From Pedobacter steynii (GTDB taxonomy: Bacteria > Bacteroidota > Bacteroidia > Sphingobacteriales > Sphingobacteriaceae), in NCBI RefSeq assembly GCF_900103665.1, contig NZ_FNGY01000001.1, positions 868,001 through 932,000 of the forward strand: a stretch of DNA of 64,000 nucleotides, read 5' to 3'. The translations under genes were made by a program, and so were the position numbers. The notes under the pieces were generated by a model, which was not told where the DNA came from, searched no databases, and saw nothing but the letters and a program-made list of their open reading frames with translations. Below are positions 9,551-19,035 of this stretch, one piece after another (position 1 is the stretch's first letter; the number at the start of each line of letters is the position of its first letter).

Positions 9551-9566
9551 TGTTCAAATGTGGACA
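9551..9566. promoter_or_regulatory. candidate enhancer (activator-binding) inverted repeat
   Basis: TGTTCA-AATG-TGGACA is an imperfect inverted repeat (five of six positions) about 50 bases upstream of the sigma-54-like -24 element. Extra GTTCA and TGAAC half-sites lie at 9544-9548 and 9580-9584. This is the position expected for an upstream activator site of a NtrC-family protein, but short repeats of this kind also arise by chance. Confidence 0.3.
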
Positions 9567-9672
9567 GTGTGTTTTAAACTGAACGGGATGCAGCAGGTTA
9601 AAATGTGATGTACCGGAATTGATCAGCGGTTTAATGAATATAGTTTAGGTATTTAAAGGAACGAATTTGGTA

Positions 9673-10470
9673 TTATTTCTTCCTTGCTTCAATGGCGTAA
9701 ACCATCGGTATTTTATCGTTTAAATGTTCGATTCTATATTTTTTAGGTTCAAACTCGATGGTTTTATTAAAACAATTGTATGGTGAATAATCGAATTCCC
9801 GGAAAGCATTGATCTCAAGTCCATTTGTAATTAAACTGCTCAAGACCTCAGCCATGCCGTGGTTCCAGCACACATATTGCTGGTTGATTTCGGCATCCCG
9901 GTCAGCATAAGTTCCGCTTTCAGTTTCCAGAATCGGTCCTGAGTTGAAGTAATTGTAAGCAACGGTCTCAAAATTATCATCAAACATCCATACCACAGGA
10001 TGGAATTCTACGAATACGAATCGTCCGTTTGGTTTCAGATAATTCGAGATGAGTTTCCCCCATTGCTGCAGATCGGGCAGCCAGCCTATTGTTCCATAGC
10101 TCGTAAAAACGATATCGAACTTTTGGTCTAAATGATTGGGCAGGTCGTAAATGTCGCAACAAACGAATTTGGCTGTCGAATTCATTTGGCTTGCGAGGTG
10201 TTTTGCACTTTCTATGGCTTTATCTGAAAGGTCAACTCCCGTAACTTCTGCTCCAAGCCTGTTTAAAGAAATGGTATCCTGTCCGAAATGACATTGTAAA
10301 TGCAGAATCGATTTCCCTTCAATGTTGCCCAGTAGATTTAATTCAATATCATTGAGCGAAGATTTTCCTTTTAAAAAACCATCAAGGTCGTAGAATGCAG
10401 ATTTTAAATGCGCGTCCGTTCTGTTATTCCAGGATTGTTTGTTGATGGCCAGGTAATCGATGTCAGTCAT
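9673..10470 (-). CDS. class I SAM-dependent methyltransferase
   Basis: This 265-residue cytoplasmic protein has the Rossmann-fold methyltransferase motif I (ILHLQCHFGQDTISLNRLGAEVTGVDLS, about 54-82), an acidic residue ending strand 2 (VTGVD), a motif II-like FDIVFTSYGTIGWL and a helix after it, as in the Methyltransf_11/25 group. LQCHFGQDT in place of the usual DxGxGxG is common in a subgroup of bacterial enzymes. The substrate is unknown. It is a single-gene unit with its own upstream region, codirectional with but about 200 bases upstream of the efflux locus. Confidence 0.88.
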   Translation of the reverse strand: MTDIDYLAINKQSWNNRTDAHLKSAFYDLDGFLKGKSSLNDIELNLLGNIEGKSILHLQCHFGQDTISLNRLGAEVTGVDLSDKAIESAKHLASQMNSTAKFVCCDIYDLPNHLDQKFDIVFTSYGTIGWLPDLQQWGKLISNYLKPNGRFVFVEFHPVVWMFDDNFETVAYNYFNSGPILETESGTYADRDAEINQQYVCWNHGMAEVLSSLITNGLEINAFREFDYSPYNCFNKTIEFEPKKYRIEHLNDKIPMVYAIEARKK

Positions 10471-11155
10471 GATATTTGTTGCTTTATAGGGATTATTGAG
10501 TTTTCTAGCGGATAATATACTGCATTTGTCAATTGAAGACTAAGCTGCTCTTCAAGGGATGCTGCGGGAAATTAATTTTCTAAATTTATATTATATTTTG
10601 ATAAAACCGGAACTGTTGTTTTAGTTTACACCAATTCAGGATTTTCATGGTCATCAACAGCGCTGACATGGTTCCCCAAAAATATCGGTATTTTCAAAAA
10701 TATTTATTGTTCTGGAGATGCTGTTGTTTTAGGCATTGGCCGCTGGTACAGGGGTTCAAAAATCAGTAAAAGAAACAGTTTCGTTTTCATAGGTGTAATA
10801 CGGATGGTATCTGGCCAGGATACAATTTGAGGCATAAGCTGTAATTGCATGAATAGATCTTGTATGTCTTTTTCAAAAAAATAACATTATTTAATAATTA
10901 GGTGATCGTGTTTTTGCCGGGAATTTAAAAGAGCAGCTAAATCAGGCCTAAAAATGTCTCAGCATGCTCAAAGTGGAGGATTGATTTATTCCTGTTGCCT
11001 GAAAATGTGTTACCGATTGTGTAGCGATTGAGGGCAACTTTCGGAAATAAATACTTAAATTAAAGTAACCAAACGTTTCCGCTCAATGAAATAAAAAATC
11101 CAGGTCAACGAACCGGTGCTTAAATCGCCAGAAAATTCAACCTAAACCAAGCCAT
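10471..11155. other. long intergenic region upstream of the orphan SusC gene
   Basis: About 685 bases hold no convincing gene. A 28-codon minus-strand ORF near 10690-10780 starts with a signal-like MKTKLFLLLIF but stops at once; it could be a decayed gene start or chance. The 3' part probably holds the SusC promoter and leader, including a palindrome AAACGTTT at 11071-11078. No hairpin-plus-T-run terminator was seen. Confidence 0.4.
11071..11078. promoter_or_regulatory. possible LacI/GalR-type operator core upstream of SusC
   Basis: AAACGTTT (context ACCAAACGTTTCCGC) is an 8-base palindrome with the central CG that LacI-family operators usually carry. It lies 78 bases before the SusC start. 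No LacI-family gene is in the window, so a regulator would have to act in trans. The site is short and the call is weak. Confidence 0.2.
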
Positions 11156-14100
11156 ATGAAACCACTGTACATTAAATGCTTCAGCATTTTGCTGCTTTGT
11201 TTCTTAGCACTGTCAACATTTGCTCAGAATACAATCAAAGGAAAAATAACTGATCAGTCCGGACAACCTATCCCAGGGGTAAGTGTCACGGAAAAAGGCA
11301 CGAGGAACGGCACATCAAGTGACGCGAATGGTGCTTTTTCTATTAACGTTAAACAAGGAAGTACTTTAATTTTTAGCTCCGTTGGACTAATCCCTAAAGA
11401 GGTAATTGTCGGGGCATTATCAACGGTGAATGTGACACTAAATGAAGACGCTCAGTCTTTAGGTGAAGTGGTGGTTACCGCTCTGGGGATAAAAAAGGAA
11501 AAGCGCAACCTGGGCTATGCCATTACAGAGATCAAGGGTTCGGATCTTTCCAGTACGAACGAAGTTAATCCTATAAATGCCTTGCAGGGTAAGGCTACCG
11601 GGGTTAGTATCGATCAAAGTGCAGGTGGTCTGGCTGGAAATGCCAGAATCCTCATTAGGGGGAATTCTACGTTTGGCACCAACAATCAACCTATTTTTGT
11701 GGTAGATGGGGTCATCATCGATAATGATGTGTCGACCGGGGGGAGAGATTTCGGAAATGACATTAAGAACCTGAATATGGACGACTTTGAGAGTGTATCT
11801 ATATTAAAAGGTTCGTCAGCTGCTGCATTGTATGGCCTCAGGGCAATAAATGGTGTGGTACTGATCACGACCAAAAAAGGAAAACTGAATAAAGGCCTGG
11901 GCATATCCGTTTCTCAGTCTTTCAATATTCAGCAACCCTACAGAGGTCCGGATTTTCAAAATGAATTTGGCGGCGGTACCGTCGGTAATTTCTTTACGGA
12001 CACGAGAGACCCGGGCTATAAAACTGGTCAGGATTGGGACACTAAAGTCTTTCCTACAAATGCCAGTGGGCAACCTTACATTGATCCTCAGAAAAACCGG
12101 GAATTGGAGAACTGGGGGCCGCGCTTTGCAAACCAGCAGGTTTTAAACTACGATGGCACCATGACTACTTATAAAGCAGTGCCTAATAATTATCTGGATG
12201 CTTTTCAAACGGGTAAAGGCTACCTGACCAATATTGCGATTGATGGAGGTACTGAAAAGGCGACTTTCAGATTTTCCTACTCCCGTAACCAGTCGGAAGG
12301 CTTTAACCTAAGAAATAAGCTGAATAAAAACGCGTTTTCGCTAAGGTCTACTTATAAAATCAATGATGCAATTAGTGTGGATGCGGGAGTGGATTATTCC
12401 GCCCTTCGTGGTGAAAATCCACCTAATTTGGGCTTGAATAACTATATCTGGATCTTCCCGAGAAATTATGATACGAAATACTGGATGCAGCAGGCAAAAT
12501 ATACCAGTAGCCTCGGAGGGGTACCTAAAGTCTATGATGCTGCAGAAACAAACTTTGTCCCGGGAGCTGATTATTGGTTTCGATTATTTGAAAATAACTA
12601 TTATCAGAATGAACAAATGGTCAGAGGCCGCTTAACGATTAATGCCAAACTTAAAGATTGGGTGAGCGTACAGGCAGAAGGTAATTTTATCAACCTGAAC
12701 ACTAAAAATGAGAGTAAAGAATTGGGACAGGGTTATAATTTTACCGGTTCTGATAACACGAGCGGGGGTCGGTATCAGCTGATACAAAAGAACAAACAGA
12801 GCTATTTTTTGAAAATGATGGCCATGTTTAATAAGGAAATCACTAAGGATTTCAGTTTTAACGGCTTTGTAGGTGGAGAAATTCAGGGATATACACAAAC
12901 TGTAAGTGATGCACAAACAGACGGTGGGCTGGTCTTCCCGGCTAATTATTTTCTGGACAACTCCCGGAAACCGCAAATCTCAACAGGAGGAACAGGAGCG
13001 AGAAAAACATTTAACTCCATTTATGCGAGTGCCGACTTCTCCTATAAGAATCAGTTGTACCTGCAGGCTACCTATCGTGGCGACTGGTCCTCAGCTTTAG
13101 TGTATACCAATGCAACAGGAAATCCATTCTTTAGCTACCCGGCAGTAAGTTTATCCTGGATATTCTCCGAAACATTTAAAATGCCACAATGGTTTAGCTT
13201 CGGTAAGCTAAGGGCAAACTTAACGGTATTGGGAGGGGATGTTGATGCCTTTGTGATCAACCCCGGATATAGGTTAACCGGTTTTTCTACAGCTGGTGGA
13301 AATAATAATCCAATGCTGACCTATCTGGTTGACGCAAACGGACAAAGCTTTGCCGTTGATAAAAACATAAAACCATTGCGCAAAATAGGAAAAGAAATAG
13401 GGGCGGAGCTCAAGTTTTTTAAAAACAGGCTGGGACTTGATGCGACTTATTATATCGACAATAATAAAAACCAGGGTACCTATATTCCTGCCGCACCGGA
13501 AACAGGCGTAAATAATATCCTGGTAAATGCAGGAAATATTCAAAATTCAGGTATAGAACTGAGCCTGACCGGAACTCCTGTGAAAAACAATAATTTTGAA
13601 TGGAATACCACCTTAACCTATTCCCGTAACCGGAATAAGATCATCGAGCTTTATGGGGATATCGATTATTATGCTTTACAGAACGAAGGGGATGCAAATA
13701 ACGACCAGATCCCTTTTGCAAAAGTGGGCGGGGCTTATGGAATCATCCGCACGAAAATCCATTCCAAAAGTTTTCAGGCTACAGATGCTAACGGTAATCC
13801 GGTTGCCAGCCCTAACAATGGTAAAACTGTTTTGGCCTGGCGTTCCGATGCCCGTGCAGGATTTCCGCAGAGAAGCAATCAATGGCAGGATGTGGGTGAC
13901 ATCAATGCGAAATTTCGTGGTAGCATAGACAATACTTTTCGTTATAAAGGTTTCTCTTTAAATATTTTGGTAGATGCCAAAATCGGAGGGGATATGGTAG
14001 TCACCTCTCAGCGTTATGGTACGCATACCGGGATCTTTGAAAATTCGCTGCAAGGCCGGGATAAAGATCACGGGGGAATTGTATGGACGAGTAAATATGA

Positions 14101-14560
14101 TGGAAAAACTTATGATGATGGAATTATTCCGGATGGGGTTTTTGACAATGGACAAACGGTAACACAGGCCAATAACACGATTGTAAATGTTGGGGGAATG
14201 ACTTATCAGGAAGCGTATGAAAAAGGCTTTGTTGAACCTACACACTTGCCTCAATACAATTACCGCCTGGGCTCTTTCTCTACTGCTGTTGGTGATTATT
14301 GGGTGGTCGAAAACTCCTGGGTATCACTGAGACAAGTGGCCTTGAATTTTCAGTTTTCTCCTGCTTTTGCCGCTAAATTAAAAATGAGCAACCTTGGCAT
14401 CAGCCTGATCGGAAGAGACCTCTTCTATCTGTATAATTCCTTGCCAAACAATATCAATCCGGCTTCAAACAGTACGACCAAGACGTCTGTGAACAGGGAG
14501 GATGGCTTTGTACCTCCTATGACGCGCTATTTTGGCCTGACATTAAAAGCTGGATTTTAA
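11156..14560 (+). CDS. SusC/RagA-family TonB-linked outer-membrane protein
   Basis: This 1134-residue protein has a signal peptide (cleaved after about residue 23, LSTFAQ), a carboxypeptidase-regulatory-like beta-sandwich (about 26-110, GKITDQSGQPIPGVSVTEKGT), a TonB-box-like stretch LGEVVVTALGIKKEKR, a plug domain (about 125-235) and a 22-strand barrel ending MTRYFGLTLKAGF. It lacks the STN domain of signalling receptors, and no sigma/anti-sigma pair is nearby, so expression must be controlled differently from the second SusC in the window. It imports an oligomer bound by the SusD partner encoded 23 bases downstream. No glycan or peptide enzyme is adjacent, so the substrate cannot be deduced. 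Confidence 0.95.
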   Translation: MKPLYIKCFSILLLCFLALSTFAQNTIKGKITDQSGQPIPGVSVTEKGTRNGTSSDANGAFSINVKQGSTLIFSSVGLIPKEVIVGALSTVNVTLNEDAQSLGEVVVTALGIKKEKRNLGYAITEIKGSDLSSTNEVNPINALQGKATGVSIDQSAGGLAGNARILIRGNSTFGTNNQPIFVVDGVIIDNDVSTGGRDFGNDIKNLNMDDFESVSILKGSSAAALYGLRAINGVVLITTKKGKLNKGLGISVSQSFNIQQPYRGPDFQNEFGGGTVGNFFTDTRDPGYKTGQDWDTKVFPTNASGQPYIDPQKNRELENWGPRFANQQVLNYDGTMTTYKAVPNNYLDAFQTGKGYLTNIAIDGGTEKATFRFSYSRNQSEGFNLRNKLNKNAFSLRSTYKINDAISVDAGVDYSALRGENPPNLGLNNYIWIFPRNYDTKYWMQQAKYTSSLGGVPKVYDAAETNFVPGADYWFRLFENNYYQNEQMVRGRLTINAKLKDWVSVQAEGNFINLNTKNESKELGQGYNFTGSDNTSGGRYQLIQKNKQSYFLKMMAMFNKEITKDFSFNGFVGGEIQGYTQTVSDAQTDGGLVFPANYFLDNSRKPQISTGGTGARKTFNSIYASADFSYKNQLYLQATYRGDWSSALVYTNATGNPFFSYPAVSLSWIFSETFKMPQWFSFGKLRANLTVLGGDVDAFVINPGYRLTGFSTAGGNNNPMLTYLVDANGQSFAVDKNIKPLRKIGKEIGAELKFFKNRLGLDATYYIDNNKNQGTYIPAAPETGVNNILVNAGNIQNSGIELSLTGTPVKNNNFEWNTTLTYSRNRNKIIELYGDIDYYALQNEGDANNDQIPFAKVGGAYGIIRTKIHSKSFQATDANGNPVASPNNGKTVLAWRSDARAGFPQRSNQWQDVGDINAKFRGSIDNTFRYKGFSLNILVDAKIGGDMVVTSQRYGTHTGIFENSLQGRDKDHGGIVWTSKYDGKTYDDGIIPDGVFDNGQTVTQANNTIVNVGGMTYQEAYEKGFVEPTHLPQYNYRLGSFSTAVGDYWVVENSWVSLRQVALNFQFSPAFAAKLKMSNLGISLIGRDLFYLYNSLPNNINPASNSTTKTSVNREDGFVPPMTRYFGLTLKAGF

Positions 14561-14583
14561 TTTATCACTCTAAAAAAAAGGTT

Positions 14584-16284
14584 ATGAACCACATCAATCA
14601 TATCACAAAAAAACTGGCCATCGTTTTACTGTCCGGTTTTACTTTATGCAATTTCTCCTGCAAAAAGAACTTTGCAGAAACGAATACCAATCCAAGTGTA
14701 GTGACCAAGCCGGATATCAATGCGCTATTCAGCTATTCTGTAGAAAACCTGGAAAGTTATCAGGGGACAGAATGGATTTGGGAAAACCTGGAGCAATTGC
14801 TTCGTTATACACAGCACCTAACCACCGATCCCTATGAGTTATCTACAAACATCAACAGCCGCTATCGTACTTATTATAATAGTATTCTGCCTAACCTTTT
14901 TGCGATCCGGAATGAGGTGGCCACGAGAGCGGATAAAGACAGGTATAAAAATATTAATGCGGTTACCTATATCGTTCAAATTCTACATGGTTTGAAAGTG
15001 ACGGATATGAACGGTTCTATACCTTATTCTCAGGCCATACAGGGTAGGGTGGACAATAATTTTAAACCTGTTTACGATAACCAAAAAGCATTGTACGATA
15101 CCTGGTTGAAGGAGTTGGATGCTTCATTGGCAGATTTAAAAGCAGGAGGCAGCGATCAGGTAAATTTTGGTGCAGCAGACTTCTTTTACAAAAATGTCTG
15201 GGTAAACTGGGCAAAACTGGCGAATACCTTGAAGCTCAGAATTGCGGTACGTTACGAAAAGCAGGATCTGGAAATAGCCAAAAGGATTTTTAAGGAAGTG
15301 ATGACAGATGCTACAGGTCCTATAGATAATGATGACGCGGGGCAGTTTGTTTATGATAAACCTGAGCATAATCCGATAGGTAATGATATCGACTACAGAA
15401 GTCCAAGATTTGGCACTTCGTCGATTGTCAATTTTCTGAAATCTAACAATGATCCCCGTCTGAAAATTTATTTTAGTCCAAATGATTTGCTGGGCAACTT
15501 TAAGGATGTTCTGGTTGCAAACGGCAAAACGCTTCCTTCTTTTATCAATTTAAATGATCCTTTAATCATGTATCAGGGTGGTCCGGCCGACTGGACCACG
15601 GATCCTGCGGTAGCCACGTATTATAAAAACGCATTTCCTGTAAGTGCATCGGTTTCTTACAAATTGATGAGTACGATCAATAAGAAGTTTTTTGCACCCC
15701 GCTATGGCAGCAATACAACAGGTAAGATGCTGGATTATATGGTGACTTATGCGGAAACTTGTTTTTATATCGCGGAATTTGTTCAAAAGGGCTATGGTGC
15801 GGGCTTTGATACGAAAGGAAGTGCAGAAGACTGGTATAAAAAAGGGGTCACTTCTTCTATAAAAACGATGAATAAGATCGCGGTAAATGCCGTTTCTGCT
15901 ACCGGATTTGAAGGGAATGGAGATGCGGAAATAGCAGCTTATCTGAATCAGCCAGGTGTCAGGTTTAACGGAAGCAATGACCTGGAGCGAATCTATATTC
16001 AGGAATACCTCAATTTTTACAGACTGGCAAACGAAGCGTTTACTTTTTGCAGAAGAACAGGCTATCCAAAAAATAGTTCAGCCTATTACGCACGAAATGC
16101 CTGGAATGAGCCCATTCCAAGAAGATATGCGCTGGATGAGCCGCCTGTTGGTACCAACAATGAGAACTGGCTCAAAGCACAGCAGGAGCAGGGATTTACA
16201 CCGGGAAACAAAGAACTACAGGTGCTGAGCACGCAGCGGTTATGGTTTGATAAAAATAGTCCGAATTTTGGTGGCGGCAATTAA
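14584..16284 (+). CDS. SusD/RagB-family nutrient-binding outer-membrane lipoprotein
   Basis: This 566-residue lipoprotein has a signal sequence with a lipobox-like end (CNFSCKKNFAETNTNPS), placing the lipidated cysteine at about residue 26. The body resembles the SusD-like group PF12771 (SusD_like2), with TPR-type helices and the WVNWAKLANTLKLRIAVRYE segment typical of it. It pairs with the SusC protein as the lid of the outer-membrane importer. A strong terminator follows 50 bases after the stop. Confidence 0.93.
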   Translation: MNHINHITKKLAIVLLSGFTLCNFSCKKNFAETNTNPSVVTKPDINALFSYSVENLESYQGTEWIWENLEQLLRYTQHLTTDPYELSTNINSRYRTYYNSILPNLFAIRNEVATRADKDRYKNINAVTYIVQILHGLKVTDMNGSIPYSQAIQGRVDNNFKPVYDNQKALYDTWLKELDASLADLKAGGSDQVNFGAADFFYKNVWVNWAKLANTLKLRIAVRYEKQDLEIAKRIFKEVMTDATGPIDNDDAGQFVYDKPEHNPIGNDIDYRSPRFGTSSIVNFLKSNNDPRLKIYFSPNDLLGNFKDVLVANGKTLPSFINLNDPLIMYQGGPADWTTDPAVATYYKNAFPVSASVSYKLMSTINKKFFAPRYGSNTTGKMLDYMVTYAETCFYIAEFVQKGYGAGFDTKGSAEDWYKKGVTSSIKTMNKIAVNAVSATGFEGNGDAEIAAYLNQPGVRFNGSNDLERIYIQEYLNFYRLANEAFTFCRRTGYPKNSSAYYARNAWNEPIPRRYALDEPPVGTNNENWLKAQQEQGFTPGNKELQVLSTQRLWFDKNSPNFGGGN

Positions 16285-16333
16285 CTGGCATTAAGCTAAG
16301 GCGGAGAACTGACCTCTTCAGGAAATTAAAATT

Positions 16334-16362
16334 ATAAAGGCAATGGTCAGTATTGCCTTTAT
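16334..16362 (+). terminator. rho-independent-type terminator after SusC/SusD
   Basis: Perfect 10-base stem ATAAAGGCAA / TTGCCTTTAT with a 9-base loop, 50 bases after the SusD stop codon. The stem carries the T-rich tail within its 3' arm (CCTTTATTTG). Confidence 0.75.
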
Positions 16363-16374
16363 TTGAATGTAAAA

Positions 16375-16401
16375 CCCCTGCTAACCATGTGATTGCAGGG
16401 G
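16375..16401 (-). terminator. terminator of the SIMPL-domain gene
   Basis: Read on the minus strand, CCCCTGC, a 13-base loop and GCAGGGG are followed by TTTT, 24 bases after the stop codon of the gene at 16425-17396. Together with the preceding hairpin it insulates the convergent units. Confidence 0.75.
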
Positions 16402-16424
16402 GGCGTTAAGTGGAATTAATTTTG

Positions 16425-17396
16425 TTATAAGTTTAAGGGTTTGATGTCACCTTTGGGGGTAATAATGTAATACCTGTTGTTTTTGACGATGGTGTTTTTG
16501 GGCAATTGGTCTTCTTTCAATTTTATGTTAACGGTAAGTTCGTAAAAGAGTTGGATGGTCGGTTCAACGACATCGGCGTTAAAGATAAATTGGTGCTCGT
16601 TTGGCACTACGCCGTTATAATATTGCGTGGTGTTTTTCGCGACATCGTTTACTTCATCTTTTTGGCCCGGGTGGATACTCGCTTTAGCATAGGCCTGGTA
16701 ATTTCTATAATTTTCCATCGGATAGGAGGTACTGAACCCTTCCTGCAGCGTTTTTTCTTTTTTGTTCAGATCTGTATTCATCATTAATGAATATCTACCC
16801 AGCTGCACTTTAAGTTGTTCCAATGCTTTTTTCTGCATTTGCGTTCTAATCAGGTCGTAATTGCTGCTGATGTAATTGACTTTCACCAAATCGTAAATTT
16901 CGTATTTACTGCAAATGGCTACAATCTGATCTAAATCACTGTTGTTGCTATATTTCACAATAATGTTTTTCCTCAATTCAAATCCGGAAGGGGTTTCGTT
17001 ATATGTTTTCGGATTAAAAATCTTTTTTTCTACCGCATAGCCATAGGTAGGTACAAAAGAAATCATGTCGATTGCGATGCTGATGTGCTGATTGATCGTC
17101 TTCAGTTCATTGGTCGCATTTTTAATTCTTTCGTTGATTAAATCGCTTGCCTCTTTTGCGGTTTTGCCCAATTGTAAAACACTAAATGTGGCAATTTGCG
17201 AACTGGCCTTCTCATTGTAAATGCCTTTAATGGTAATTGTCATTTCATTCGCATTGCTGCTGGTGGTTTGAATAGCATTAATCCGTTTGCTTTGGTAATT
17301 GCTGTTGCTGTAATTGGCGTTGCCGCTGTGTTGTGCCAATGCACAATTAAAAAGCGCTGTAACCAATGTTGTGGTTGTTAAAAAGAATGTTCTCAT
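16425..17396 (-). CDS. secreted SIMPL (DUF541)-domain-like protein
   Basis: This 323-residue protein has a signal peptide (cleavage near ALAQ, residue 22). The body fits the SIMPL/DUF541 pattern: an opening beta strand MTITIKGIYNEKASSQIATFSVLQLGKTAKEASDLINERI, a middle FELRKNIIVKYSNNSDLDQIVAICSKYEI, and a helix with an alanine/lysine-rich LIRTQMQKKALEQLKVQLGRYS segment. Such periplasmic proteins are linked to envelope integrity, but a defined biochemical activity is not established. It stands alone, divergent from the 17565 cluster. The assignment rests on pattern, not on a profile search. Confidence 0.6.
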   Translation of the reverse strand: MRTFFLTTTTLVTALFNCALAQHSGNANYSNSNYQSKRINAIQTTSSNANEMTITIKGIYNEKASSQIATFSVLQLGKTAKEASDLINERIKNATNELKTINQHISIAIDMISFVPTYGYAVEKKIFNPKTYNETPSGFELRKNIIVKYSNNSDLDQIVAICSKYEIYDLVKVNYISSNYDLIRTQMQKKALEQLKVQLGRYSLMMNTDLNKKEKTLQEGFSTSYPMENYRNYQAYAKASIHPGQKDEVNDVAKNTTQYYNGVVPNEHQFIFNADVVEPTIQLFYELTVNIKLKEDQLPKNTIVKNNRYYIITPKGDIKPLNL

Positions 17397-17401
17397 TGCT
17401 G

Positions 17402-17501
17402 TATGTTTAAATTTTGTGCTGCAATATTACATTTGCGTTTAAACATAGCTTTAGCAAACTAACTGGCAGTTTACTGTAAATATTTTAAGTAAATTTACAG
17501 T
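17402..17501. promoter_or_regulatory. divergent control region with nested inverted repeats
   Basis: Two perfect inverted repeats lie between the SIMPL gene and the 17565 cluster: TATGTTTAAA (17402-17411) / TTTAAACATA (17438-17447), and ACTGTAAA (17473-17480) / TTTACAGT (17494-17501). A third, ACAGC/GCTGT, follows at about 17508-17523. They may be operators for a shared regulator. Both arms are AT-rich, so chance is a real possibility. Confidence 0.3.
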
Positions 17502-17564
17502 GCTTTTACAGCACATTTGCTGTGGTTTATAGCTGCACTCAGCTAATTTTGACGCTACCGATAT

Positions 17565-18488
17565 ATGACCGAACTAGATACTTTTAAGCGATTGAAAGAA
17601 ATGGTGCTTTTGAAATACCAGGAACACTATCCGTTTTTTCGGGGAACGTGGAATAGCTTTAGTTCGCAGGATATCCAAAATCTGATCGGGTTAATTGAAC
17701 AGGAATGTAAGCAATCTATCAGTGAAAAATGGATTTATACCCATTTGAAACCAGATATAAATCACAAAGTCCCCAGAAAGGGGATGTTAGATATACTTGC
17801 CGTATTTGTAGGTCTTTCCGGCTGGGACGAGCTATTGTTTCAGTATAAAAAGCCTGATGAGGAAATACCTCCATCTAAAATTGATTTTAAGATGATCAGC
17901 GGAATCGCTTTACTGGCAATAATGGTCCTTGTTGGTGTTTGGTATTTGAAATTTTATGAAAAAGCGGATTCCGGTAAACAAACGATCGAGCTAAAGAATG
18001 AATTTACCAATCAAAAGATAAAAAATGATGAAGTAAAGGTCCTTAAAGTTCAAGGTACAGCAAAGCAGGTTTTAACAGTAAAAGATGGTCAGGTTCATAT
18101 CGACAATTCATCTGGTAAAAATTACAACATAGAAATAACCAGTCCATTTTATAAAAAGAAGGTCATCAACTTTGTTGCTGCAAAAGTTAAAGATACATTG
18201 CCTGCAGAAGTGGATTTAAAACCAGATGATTATGCAATGATGCTGAAGGCATTTATGCTGTCGGATATCAAAGACTGGCAAACCCGAAAAAACCAGCTCA
18301 ATAAAATCCTGTCGGATGATTTGGAAGTGCTCATCATGCTGAGAGACGATTTGGGAGCTGAATATTTTAATAAAAGAGAGTTTTCTCAAAAATTGACCAT
18401 ACCAACAAGTAGCTTGAAACGAATGAAAATAATCGAAATCAAGAGCAAGGATACAGGTGAGATTTATTTTATAAGAATTAAACAATAA
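17565..18488 (+). CDS. single-pass membrane protein of unknown function, first gene of radical SAM cluster
   Basis: The 307-residue protein has a cytosolic N-terminal domain of about 100 residues with the pattern ISEKWIYTHLKPD...PRKGMLDILAVFVGLSGWDELL, which I recognise as recurring in Bacteroidota proteins but cannot name. It is followed by one transmembrane helix (about 109-127) and an extracytoplasmic beta-rich segment. The last 100 residues are helical, charged and end in strands. The next gene starts four bases after its stop. The architecture suggests a signal-transducing or anchoring protein; no function can be given. Confidence 0.65.
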   Translation: MTELDTFKRLKEMVLLKYQEHYPFFRGTWNSFSSQDIQNLIGLIEQECKQSISEKWIYTHLKPDINHKVPRKGMLDILAVFVGLSGWDELLFQYKKPDEEIPPSKIDFKMISGIALLAIMVLVGVWYLKFYEKADSGKQTIELKNEFTNQKIKNDEVKVLKVQGTAKQVLTVKDGQVHIDNSSGKNYNIEITSPFYKKKVINFVAAKVKDTLPAEVDLKPDDYAMMLKAFMLSDIKDWQTRKNQLNKILSDDLEVLIMLRDDLGAEYFNKREFSQKLTIPTSSLKRMKIIEIKSKDTGEIYFIRIKQ

Positions 18489-18492
18489 TAAG

Positions 18493-19035
18493 GTGAACAG
18501 AATAATTCTATTGGTCATTTTGCTGTCTGCAGGCTTATTTGCTAAAGCTCAACAAGCAAATACGGTAAAAAATGTAAAAGGGCTGAAAGCTAATTTCTCC
18601 GCACCTGTATTGGCGGCATATCAGGAAAGCGCAAAAACTAAAATCGAAGATTTTTACCAATATCTACAACTGCTTTCTGATGTTTCAGTTTCAAAAGAGC
18701 TAAAAAACGAAGTCAGGTTAAATATTCTTTTTTTGTTTAAAAATAAGGAGGTTTTAATGAAGGATATCGCGTCAAATGGCAAAAATAGCCTGCCGCTTTC
18801 TTTATTGATCAGTCAAATCGAAAATACCCCTTCTTTAAAATTTGAAGTCGGGGAAATTAGCAGTCAGCAGATAGAGCCGGATAGCTGGCAAACCACTTAT
18901 ACGGTTAAGGTTTTAAATGATGGTAAGAAGAGCGAGTTGAATTTGTCGCAAAGGGTGTATCTGACCAAAGATTCTAAAACATTCGGGGGGAACTCAAAAG
19001 AAGTTTGGCAGACCTTTCTGGGCGAAATAGAATAG
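18493..19035 (+). CDS. secreted protein of unknown function
   Basis: The 180-residue protein starts with GTG, preceded by AATAAGG, which could be a weak ribosome-binding site. It has a signal peptide (MNRIILLVILLSAGLFAKAQQ), then a helical part (about 35-95) and a beta-rich part with the ordered pattern SLKFEVGEISSQQIEPDSWQTTYTVKVLNDGKKSELNLSQRVYLTKDSKTFGG. No family is recognised. It is only 17 bases from the next reading frame and so almost certainly cotranscribed with its neighbours. Confidence 0.65.
   Translation: MNRIILLVILLSAGLFAKAQQANTVKNVKGLKANFSAPVLAAYQESAKTKIEDFYQYLQLLSDVSVSKELKNEVRLNILFLFKNKEVLMKDIASNGKNSLPLSLLISQIENTPSLKFEVGEISSQQIEPDSWQTTYTVKVLNDGKKSELNLSQRVYLTKDSKTFGGNSKEVWQTFLGEIE

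Noticed and set aside
10690..10780. 28-codon minus-strand ORF beginning with a signal-like MKTKLFLLLIF
   Set aside because: It stops after 28 codons and the flanking frames are closed, so it is more likely chance or a relic; not listed as a gene.
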